This document shows positions 35,765-46,408 of a DNA stretch of 64,000 nt, in pieces (the stretch's first letter is position 1; every line of letters starts with the position of its first letter). The translations under genes and the position numbers were made by a program. The notes under the pieces are model-generated. The model searched no databases. It worked only from the letters and a program-made list of their open reading frames with translations, and was not told the DNA's origin. This stretch comes from Thelephora terrestris. Taxonomy: Eukaryota > Basidiomycota > Agaricomycetes > Thelephorales > Thelephoraceae. The stretch is from NCBI GenBank assembly GCA_015956445.1, contig WIUZ02000011.1:948501-1012500 (forward strand). Direction: 5' to 3'.

Positions 35765-38700
35765 ATGACTTAGCGAGACTGGGTAGTTCAATGCGTGGGA
35801 GTAAAGGACAAAGGGCCTTACTAGTGTGTGAAGGAAAGCATAAAAGAACAATAGTCCACATGAAACATAGGGGGAAAGATAACACTAGGCCTAAAAGAAA
35901 AAAGGGACATATGGTCATTAAAGTTCATACCTGGGAACACACCCAAGGGTCAGGTGAGCAATCTCCTTGACATGCCTTTGCCAGCTGGATTCGGTAGTAG
36001 AGCTCTACACAACCCTTGTTGTCGGTAGGTGGTGACAGCATCATGGATTAGTGGCAACCTCAACATATGTCCAAACATGAGGAGGTAGGCCTAGACTCAT
36101 GGAACATGAGGGACTACATGCTTTGCTGGCATTTCACACTAACGGCTACTTCCACATTTGCTTGGCTAACCAAAAGGGTCCTAGAGGCAATCCTTTTGAG
36201 TAACAGTGATTCTTTTCTTTGGTTAGGAAGACTTTGATGTGATGTTCCACATGTGTGATCAGGGTCCAGGGTTTATCATTATCGTGATGTCATAAATGAG
36301 TCATCAGGGTCGTAAAAGGGGGGCATCAAGGTCATGAGACCTATATTTAGTGCACGTGCATTTGAGGTGTTCTGGAACGAAGTTCTTCCAAGGCCGTCCA
36401 ATGGGCCGAGATGTCAGCTTGATGTAGTAAGCCAATGATGATGGTACAATGGCAGAAGTTGATGTGACCTGGACCAATGAGGTGCGTCGAGGTAGGTCAC
36501 GTGAAGGAACACCACTCTAGGCTATAAGAAGGACGTCTTCTTGGAGCCATCCTTGATCAGCAACACCAGCAACTTCCCATCATCATACCATGATGTCTCT
36601 TACCACAACCACACCTACCAAGTTCCTCAGGGGATCGCCACTATCTCCCGTACCGACTGTTGTGCCTTCAAGGCCAAGGAGTACGCTTGCAAAGAGGGTA
36701 GCCTCTACATTTTGGATGACAATGTAGACCATCTTTTGACAGTTTTGTTTGTGAAAAGACAGGTCTAATGCCTTCCTAGATCCTTGCAGCCATAAAGAAG
36801 GTGGATATTGAACGCTTTAGGGAAACTATCCCACATCTTCCATTCTTGACCTGGGATGATGAGCTCTGGTTCAGTATCATGGTCGCCGAGAAGGTGATGC
36901 ACCAGATGAGGGGTCTTTTTGGGGAACTGGGGCATCCTGTCAAGAAGGAGTTGTGGTACACCCTGATGCGAGGGATTCACAATCAAGATCAGTTGGAACA
37001 TGGGGCTACCGTTCCTCAGGCTATCCGCCATGCCACCACGTCCACCACCCTGCTCTGGTCTCTGGTTCGAGAAGGGGACAGCAAGGTGGGTTGCCTTGGT
37101 GTTTAGAGTATGACTCTCTTAAACCAAGACTCCTTTAGGTCAAACATTTGGAATGTGAGGTGAAGGAAGTGAAGACAGAGGCGCTTTGTATTTCCGAGGA
37201 GTGTGCTAAAATGAAGGACACTGGGGGCAAGGGGTGGTGTTCCGGTCCAGAACATTGCAAGTTCATTGCAAGGAAATGGACGATGTACCTGGCAAAAACC
37301 CACCCAGTACATCACAAACTCATTCTGAATTTTCCAGGCTAATTTCTTGCAGTGTTCTGGAACAGAAGATGGTCAGTACATTCACAGTGTTCCAGTGATG
37401 TCCCCATTAGGTAATCCATCGGTACATTCAGAATTTTCCCAAAGAATGTAACCTCGATGTTGCTGATCAGCGCATTTACAATGTTCCTGGTCACACTGGG
37501 GACAAGGGGTCAAATACCCAGTGGGTACATGCTGAAGACATTGTGATCACTTGTTGACTGTGATCACAATGTGCGCAGTGGGGGAAATTTGAATACACTC
37601 AAAATGTGCCTGGCCATGTGAATCCAATGTGCCCAGTGGGCACATTTTGATTGCAATCGCAATGTACACATCAATGTGATCTCAATGTGGCTGCTGTGCA
37701 CATTTTAATTTCTTTCACAATGTTCCCATCAATGTGTTCCAAATGTACCCAGCTCATTACATAATAGTTTCTTTCACAATGTTGTCCACAATGTGCCCAG
37801 CATGTGGCTGAGCCACTCATTCAAAATTCTTCCAAATATTATCCAGTGATGTGTCCATAATGTCCCCAGGGGGTTCTTTTTGAAGTAATCACAGTTGAAT
37901 CTCAATATCGTTCAATTTCATCATGAACATTCAAAGAAATCACTATGTGTATTGTCAGGGCCACTCTTTGCCCTTCAGGTACCAGTGCTGTTGGTGAGTC
38001 GCAACTCCAACCAACAAGAAACAATGGGGCAAAGGGGGAACGACTTCCCTATATCCACCCAAAGTCTTCGTGGTCCAAAACGCGATGGACGAGCGTTCTC
38101 CGGTAGGTTGTCCGAATTCACAGCAGGAGTGCCGAGCCTCTATCCGATAAATCCCTATCTTCTTCTGAGGACAGATATAAGAGCCCGAGGATGGCGCCTC
38201 AAACTGTTGCTTGATCAAGAGAGCGGCGAGGAACTCCTTTTCGTAAGCGCGTTCGCCGATTCTTGACACAAGGCTGAGAGAGAGAGGAGACACTGGGGGC
38301 AAGGGCACCTGGAATCGGTGATTACATCTTGATTACATGGTGAGTTCATGTGCACTTTTCAATGATTGTAATCGCCGATTCCAGGTTGATTACATTTCAA
38401 ATGTTACCTTGACATGTAATCCAGCCAATGTCCACCAATTACATTTGCAATGTTCTCTACAAATGTTTCTGGGATGTTTTTTACCTGTTGGCAAAAATGG
38501 TACTGCAATGTAGTCAACATGGTCTTCAATCGTCCGAGATGTAATCTAAATGTGCTCAAAAACATGAGATGTTTTCACAATGTGCCCAGTGGGTGTCAGG
38601 AACATGGTATTTTTAAACTTTTTATAACACGCTCTTTCTTCGAACTCTTCTTATCACTTCTTATGTTTTGAATGCTTCACACTCCTTATCCTTCACACCA

Positions 38701-38777
38701 ATCATTCAAAAACACACACGCGCGTACTATTCCCAGCGAATCCACAACGAGCTATACAAAGTGCTATCATCGTCCCA

Positions 38778-41020
38778 TCAGAAATCAACTCTATCTACGG
38801 CAGGCCTAAAGGTCATCAACTGTCCATCCCGGAGATCGTAGTGCTGGCCCCTCCTCGCTAGGACCTCCCCAAACTTGGCGTCACCGTCTTCGGCACTCAG
38901 CTGAACGACCAGTTCAAGCCGATAGGAAGAGATGCCTTCGAGCGGACCGATCAGCCTCCCAGATGTCACCGAACTGCTGAACACCTGGTCCCACATCTCC
39001 ATCACCGGGTGACTGCTCGACAGCACTATCAACGTAGTCGGCGAGCGACCCTCCGTCTCCCTCATTGGACCCCTGGGTGGGATCCTGCCTTGCGAGGCGA
39101 AGCTGGTGTCGGAGTTGGATCTCGGACTCGACCTGTCGGTAAGGACAGTGGACCCAATATCGGAACCCTCGCTCCTCACCTCGACCAGATTGGTCACCAT
39201 CCGACTCAACTGGTCGAGGGTAAGGATTAGCCGACGCGGTCATACAATGAGCAGGACGGCGTCGAGAGCGTTTGCATCGTTGCCCCTTAGTCACCGGACG
39301 TACCTCGGTGACCCTCGGAGCATCTTCGGCTCGGTCAACTTCCATGACCTCATCATCGATCTTCACCAACTGATGGATCGGCTGCAAGACGCAACGCCCA
39401 CAGTTTTCCTTGTCGGAAGCGGCCAAAGTCGAAACCGGACCTGGAGTTGGCACGGGAACCGCGTTCTCGATCGAAGGCGTCACGTAGGACGACGGGGTAG
39501 GCGATGGGAGTACCACCTCGTCGGCGTACTCCAACTCGAATGGAACATCGGCTGTCCCCTGACCAACCAATTTGGGACCCTCCTGACAGTTGCAGGTCTT
39601 GTCCTGCAAGGACTCAACCTGCGCCGTCAGCACCGCCACCACGTTCTCGAGTTCTTCCGTCTAGAAGAAGTCTTTCAGTTATTGCACAAACTGCAAAGGC
39701 TGAAAGACGACCTTTTCGTCTCTCCTGGCCAACGCCCCTTTAATGTTGTTGTCCCTAACCTTCAACCCGGCGATCAACTCCTGATGGTTGGCGACCATTG
39801 CCTCCAACGCCTCATTCGTCCCTTGTTGGAAGGCTGCTAAGGTCTCCTTCATCTGAAGACCCTCCGCTGACAAACGAAGGACGTCTGCCTTCGCTTCTTT
39901 CACTTCACGCTCCAATCGTTCAACCTAGGCAGTCTGATTAGTCGAGAGTCATACTCGAATATTCAGACAGAAAACACTGGGGGCAAGGGCACCTGGAATC
40001 AGTGATTACATCTTGATTACATGGTGAGTTCATGTGCACTTTTCAGTGGTTGTAATCGCCAATTCCAGGTTGATTACATTTCAAATGTTACCTTGACATG
40101 TAATCCAGCCAATGTCCACCAATTACATTTGAAATGTTCTCTACAAATGTTTCTGGGATGTTTTTTACCTGTTGGCAAAAATGATACTGCAATGTAGTCA
40201 GCATGTTCTTCAATTGTCCAAGATGTAATCTAAATGCGCTCAAAAACATGAGATGTTTTCACAATGTGCCCAGTGGGCACATTCAGGAAACATTGCTTGG
40301 CAACATTTTGAGGAAATTCCAGATGGAGTTGATGGGCACAGTTGAATTACATGTCAAGGTAACATTTGAAATGTAATCAACCTGGAATCGGCGATTACAA
40401 TCATTGAAAAGTGCACATGAACTCACCATGTAATCAAGATGTAATCACCGATTCCAGGTGCCCCTGCCCCCAGTGAAACCTACCCGGCTTTCTCCTTCCC
40501 GAACGAGCGACCACAATAGACTAGTGGAAGCGGTGGCATGGCGGACAGCCCGAGGAACGGTTGCTCCGTGCTCCAATAGGGTCCTGATCGTAGATTCCCC
40601 TCTGCAGGGTGTACCAGAGCTCCTTCTTGATCGGATGCTCCAGCTCTCCGAACCTACCCCTCATCTGGAAGGCCACCTTCTCCGCAATTATCGTACGGAC
40701 CCAGAGCTCGTCGTCCCAGGTTAACCCCATCAAATGAGGGATTGTCTCCCTGAAACGTTTGGTGTCCACTTCTGTGATGACCTCCAAGATCTAGAAGCCG
40801 TTAGTTTGACATCAACGCCAAAAGAACGTTCCTCTACCTAGAGGAAGGCGTTAGTGCAAACATACTAAGCTCTAGGTCTCCCCCATACCTGGTCATCCGT
40901 GGTATAGGGAGTCCCAGCCGCACAGGCGTAGGTCTTGCGAGCGGCGGCACGACGGTCGATGCGAGAGATGGTGGAGATGCCGTTGGCAACTTTGTAAGTG
41001 TGGTTGTTGGGGAAGGACAT
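38778..41020 (-). pseudogene. Antisense A-type gene with frameshift and intronic M14
   Basis: Five-exon copy. Exon 1 is 41020-40889 (44 codons, MSFPNNHTYKV), exon 2 is 40790-40484, and later exons end at a stop at 38778. Exon 2 is 307 bp instead of 306: one extra G near 40578 shifts the frame (...YDQDPIGARS). M14 lies in intron 2, immediately beside the 5' splice site. Exons 3-5 stay close to the intact copy at 43735-45475. Confidence 0.75.
39975..40475. mobile_element. M14: palindromic CACTG element, TSD AAA, innermost layer
   Basis: 501 bp, ends CACTGGGGGCAAGGGC and GCCCCTGCCCCCAGTG, TSD AAA (39972-39974 and 40476-40478). Inserted in intron 2 of the antisense gene. The empty site is in the sister copy near 44930. 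Confidence 0.93.
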
Positions 41021-43734
41021 GTTGTGGTAAGATGATGGGGAAGTTGCTGGTGTTGCTGATCAAGGATGGCTCCAAGAAGACGTCCTTCTTATAGCCTAGA
41101 TTGGTGATCCTTCACGTGACCTACCTCGACGAACCTCATTGGTCCGGGTCACATCAACTTCCACCCCTGTACCATCATTGTCGGCTTACTACATCAAGCT
41201 GACACCTCGGCCCGCGGGACGGCCTTGGAAGAACTTCGTTCCGGAACGCCTAGAACACGCGCGCACTAAAAATAGGTCTCAAGACCCTGATGACCCCTTT
41301 ATGACATCACGAACCCCTTTTTACGACCCCTCATGACTTTACGATTACGAACAACCCTGAACCCTGGAACACACACGTGGGCACGGGGTATCAACATTTG
41401 GACACTGTGCTTCTAATCGGATAGTAACCCTATCTGATCTAGTTGTGCTTTGGAAGCAGAGTAGGCCCGAGCCGAGAACGGCGGCCGAAGAATATAATCC
41501 CTGGTGCCACTTAGGAAGAACAATATTCCCGGGTGCTATGCCTAATCAAGACTGGGTCTGATCAAGCGATTACGGTTGCAACTCCCAGGTTACTGCCTGT
41601 CCGTTGGTATCATACCACCTACCTACAACAAGGGATGTGTAGAGTTCCTTCGATCTCTAGCCAATCACAGAAGCTCAGAGACGGTGCTCACCTGACCCTT
41701 GGGTGTGGTCTAGATTCAGGTACGAACTTTCATGACCCATGCCCCTATTTCTTTTAGGACTAGTGTTATCTTTACCCCTATGTTTCATGCGGACATTCCT
41801 TATCTTTTATGTAATCCTTCACACGCTAGTAAGGCCCTTTGTCCTTTATCTTCCCACGCGTCACATTTGTTCGCTTCCCTTACTTGGCGTTCTCACACTC
41901 CTTATCTCCCTTTGTTCTGGACTTGATAAGGGTATATTAGGGTATTGACGTCATGGCCACTCATTTAGTATAAGTAGCAACTGTGGCTGTATCGTAGTAC
42001 CTTAGTTTTGTTACCTCAGGAAATCCTCTGCCCTTCTCAGCCCAGTTGCAGTTAAGGACAAGTCAGAGTTTCTTGTTTGATCCAAGACATCCCCCATCTG
42101 CTCTCCCTCCCGCTCTGCGCATCAACTGCGCCTCGTAACTATAGACTCCCAGCAGTCATATTAGAATACCTCGAGCGTCCAGTCGATCAACTGGTGGAGT
42201 CATCAATCCTGCTGTAGGGATCAACCCTTGCTTGTTAAACCGAACGAAGTACAGTTTAGGTTGGGTTTCTCTTTAGGATTTCGACCTGACTTGTAGTGAC
42301 CTCGGACAACCTACCGGAAGAATAGAGACGTGATCGTTCTCTCACAAGCTAGTTGGACTAGTGAGTACTCTGCGGAGTCGGCTCAGTGCACTGGTAGTTG
42401 TTAGGGTAGAGTGGCCCTGACAGTGGGCACATTCAGGAAACATTGCTTGGGAACATTTTGAGGAAATTTCAAATGGAGTTGGTGGGCACAGTTGAATTAC
42501 ATGTCAAGGTAACATTTGAAATGTAATCAACCTGGAATCGGCGATTACAATTATTGAAAAGTGCACATGAACTCACCATGTAATCAGGATGTAATCACCG
42601 ATTCCAGGTGCCCCTGCCCCCAGTGGGAGGAGGTTGTCCGCGAGACGTCTGAGGAGACAGCGGTTAACCCGGTTAGCAGTTCTCCCGAGTTGGAGTACGC
42701 CGGGGAGAACGAAGTGGCCGTTCCAGTTCCGCCTCCGTCGATCTCTCCGGTACGTAGACAGCGTTCCATTTGTGCCTGTCGATGGGTTCCTTACAACGGC
42801 GCACGTCGTCCAGCCCATCGTATGTGCCCCAGCAATCCCAACGTCGTCCGACAGGGTGGAGACATCGCGTCCACCGTCTTATTCCGACGCGACGATGTTA
42901 CAGTGTCGCCTGGATCGTGGCGACACTGGGGGCAGACCCCTACTTACCCGGCAGGCAAATTGAGGGTTTTTTGAGAGTTTTTCAACATTTTACTCACATT
43001 TTACCCAGTGGGTTAATTGTGAACAAATTCAAAACTTACCCACCACTTTGCCCACACTTTGATCAGTGGGTAAGTTTTGAATTTGTTCTGAACAAGTTCA
43101 TCAGTTAGCCCATGAGGTACTTCTTTGACAAACCCCAAGGGTTCTTTCACAAATCACACCAAATGTGCCCACCACATGCTCTGAGCCACTCATCAAGAGT
43201 TCTTTCAAAACTTGCTCACAACATACTCAGTAACATATTCACCAGGTTTTCTTTGATGTAATCACAACAAACTCTTGATATGCTCAGTTTCTTGACAAAC
43301 CCTCAACAATCCCACTGTGTACATGATTGAACATGTTGTGGGCGAATTTCTGGGTAATTTGTGAAAGAACTCTTAGAGTTTTGTCAAAGAAGTACCTCAT
43401 GGGCAAACTGATGAGCTTGTTGAGAACAATTTCAAAACTTACCCACCAATCAAAGTGTGGGCAAAGTGGTGGGTAAGTTTTGAATTTATTCACAATTAAC
43501 CCACTGGGTAAAATCTGAGTAAATTGTTGAAAAACTCTCAAAAAACCCTGTCAGGAACATGGTATTTTTAAAACTTTTTATAACACGCTCTTTCTTTGAA
43601 CTCTTCTTACCATTTCTTATGTTTGAATGTTTCACATTCCTTATCCTTCATACCAATCATTCAAAACACACCAACGCGCATACATTCACGGCAATACGGA
43701 ACAACATGGCTATACTAATGCTTATACAACGTCC

Positions 43735-45475
43735 TCAAAAGTCGACGCTATCTACGGCAGGCCTAAAAGTCATCAACTGTCCATCCCGGAGATCGTAGTG
43801 TTGGCCCCTCCTCGCTAGGACCTCCCCGAACATGGCGTCACCGTCTTCGGCACTCAGCTGAACGACCAGTTCAAGCCGATAGGAAGAGATGCCTTCGAGC
43901 GGACCGATCAGCCTCCCAGATGTCACCGAACTGCTGAACACCTGATCCCACATCTCCATCACCGGGTGACTGCTCGACAGCACTATCAACGTAGTCGGCG
44001 AGCAACCCTCCATCTCCCTCATCGGACCCCTGGGTGGGATCCTGCCTTGCGAGGCGAAGCTGGTGTCGGAGTTGGATCTCAGACTCGACCTGTCGGTAAG
44101 GACGGTGGACCCGATATCGGAATCCTCGCTCCTCACCTCGACCAGAGAGGTCACCATCCGACTCAACTGGTCGAGGGTAAGGATTAGCCGACGCGGTCAT
44201 ACGATGAGCAGGATGGCGTCGAGAGTGTTTGCAACGTTGCCCCTTAGTCACCGGACGTACCTCAGCGACCCTCGGAGCATCTTCAGCTCGGTCAACCACC
44301 ATGACCTCATCCTCGATCTTCACCAACTGATGGACCAGCTGCAGGACGCAGCACCCACAGTTCTCTTTGTCGGATGCAGCCAACGTGGAAGCCAGACCTG
44401 GAGTTGGCACGGGAACCGTGTTCTCGATTGGAGGCGTCGCATAGGACGACGGGTTAGGCGAAGGAAGTACCACCTCGTCGGCGTACTCCAGCTTGAACGG
44501 AACATCGGCTGTCCCCTCACCAACCAATTTGGGACCCTCCTTACAGTTACAGGTCTTGTCCTGCAAGGACTCGACCTGTGCTGTTAATACGGCCACTATG
44601 TTCTCAAGCTCTTCCGTCTAGAAGAAGTGTCAGCTTCCCTCATTTCGTCTTCGAGATGAGGAAAGCTACCTTTTCATCCCTCCTGACCAATGCCCCCTTG
44701 ATGTTGTTATCCCGAACTTTCAACCCGGCAATCAACTCCTGATGGTTGGCGACCATTGCCTCCAACGCCTCGTTCGTTCCCTGTTGGAAGGCTGCCAAGG
44801 TCTCCTTCATCTGAAGACCCTCCGCTGACAAACGAAGGACGTCTGCCTTCGCCTCTTCCACCTCACGCTCCAATCGTTCAACCTAGGCAGTCGGATTAGT
44901 CGAGAGTCATACTCGAATATTCAGACAGAAAACCTACCCGGCTTTCTCCTTCCCGAACGAGTGACCACAAGAGACTAGTGGAAGCGGTGGCGTGGCGGAC
45001 GGCCTGAGGAACAGTAGCTCCGTGCTCCAATAGGTCCTGATCGTAGATTCCCCTCTGTAGAGTGTACCAGAGCTCCTTCTTGATCGGATGCTCTAACTCT
45101 CCGAACCTACCCCTCATCTGGAAGGCCACCTTCTCGGCGATTATCGTACGGACCCAGAGTTCATCGTCCCAGGTCAATCCCTTCAAGTGAGGAATCGTCT
45201 CCCTGAGACGTTCGGCGTCCACCTCCGTGATGACCTCCAAGATCTAGAAGCCGTTAGCTGGACATCAACGCCCAAAAGAACGTAACCTCTACCTAGAGGA
45301 AGGCGTTAGTGCTAGCACACAAAGCTCTAGGTCTCCCCCATACCTGATCATCCGTGGTATAGGGAGTCCCCGCCGCACAGGCGTAGGTCTTACGAGCAGC
45401 GGCACGACGGTCAATACGGGAGATGGTGGAGATGCCGTTGGCGACTTTGAAGGTATGGTTGTTGGGGAAGGACAT
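43735..45475 (-). CDS. Intact 5-exon A-type protein, 479 aa, function unknown
   Basis: Exons (minus): 45475-45344, 45243-44938, 44882-44670, 44617-44261, 44166-43735. That is 44, 102, 71, 119 and 144 codons (last includes the stop). Every intron is GT..AG, phase 0 and 52-100 bp. Exon 1 is basic (MSFPNNHTFKVANG). Exon 2 is helical with TWDDELWVRTIIAEKV. Exon 3 is a charged coiled coil (LEREVEEAKADVLRLSAEG). Exon 4 has a Cys pair CNC, LVKIEDEVMVVD and a KENCGCC cluster. Exon 5 is Ser/Arg-rich then acidic. No enzyme motif, transmembrane segment or signal peptide is visible. It lies entirely in what would be U3 of an LTR and is transcribed away from the element's own promoter. Confidence 0.8.
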
Positions 45476-46376
45476 GTTTTGGTAAGATGATGGGGAAGTT
45501 GCTGGTGTTGCTGATCAAGGATGGCTCCAAGAAGACGTCCTTCTTATAGCCTAGATTGGTGATCCTTCATGTGACCTACCTCGACGAACCTCATTGGTCC
45601 GGGTCACATCAACTTCCGCCCCTGTACCATCATTGTCGGCTTACTACATCAAGCTGACACCTCGGCCCGCGGGACGGCCTTGGAAGAACTTCGTTCCGGA
45701 ACACCTAGAACACGCGCGCACTAAAAATAGGTCTCAAGACCCTGATGACCCCTTTATGACATCACGAACCCCCTTTTACGACCCCTCATGACTTTACGAT
45801 TACGATCAACCCTGGACCCTGATCGCACACGTGGACAGTCACATCACAGTCTCCTAACCGGAGGAAGGAATCGCCATTATTCGGAAGGAGTGCCTTAGAC
45901 TCCTTTTGTTTAGCTCAGCGAATGTGGAGTAGCCGTTAGCGTGAAACGCCGGCGAATCTGTAATCCCTCATGTCCCATGAGTCTAGGCCCGACCTCCTCA
46001 TGTTCGGACGTACGTTGAGGTTGCCACTAGTCCGTGATGCTGTTACCGCCTACAGACAACAAGGGATGTTTGCATGGCTCTACTCCTGAATCCGCTGGTA
46101 TAACTATGTAAAGGGAGATTGCCACCTGACCCTTGGGTGTGATCCCCAGGTACGAACTTTCATGACCCCATGCCCCTTTTTCTTTTAGGACTAGTGTTAT
46201 CTTTACCCCTATGTTTCATGCGGACATTCCTTATCTTTTATGCAATCCTTCACACGCTAGTAAGGCCCTTTGTCTTTTATTCTCCCACGCGTCACCTTTG
46301 TTCGCTTCCCTTACTTAGCGTTCTCACACTCCTTATCTCCTTTTGTTCTGGACTTGATAAGGGTATATTAGGGTAT

Positions 46377-46408
46377 TGACGTCATGGCCACTCCTTTAGT
46401 ATAAGTAG
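46377..46408 (+). promoter_or_regulatory. CRE-like site and TATA box of A-type promoter
   Basis: TGACGTCA (46377-46384) lies about 15 bp before TATAAGTAG (from 46400). The same pair is kept in the A-type copies near 34835, 41947 and 50293. TGACGTCA is the consensus for bZIP (CREB/ATF-type) factors. It points along the plus strand, opposite to the gene in the element. Confidence 0.65.

Larger units (their letters stand above)
38594..42422 (+). mobile_element. A-type element inside M10, perfect TSD GTGGG
   Basis: TGTCAGGAACATGG ... GTGGCCCTGACA, TSD GTGGG (38589-38593 and 42423-42427). 3,829 bp including M14 (3.3 kb without it). Antisense gene on the minus strand. Promoter half on plus with TGACGTCA (about 41947) and TATAAGTAG (about 41970). 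Confidence 0.93.
38291..42625. mobile_element. M10: CACTG element with cargo, flanks AGA/GGA
   Basis: Arms 38291-38593 and 42423-42625 together equal a 501-bp element like M3 and M14. The left flank matches A1 at about 3095 and the right flank matches A1 at about 5860, so about 2.75 kb of host sequence is missing. The flanking triplets do not match. Recombination between two copies, or an aberrant transposition, would explain both facts. Confidence 0.85.
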
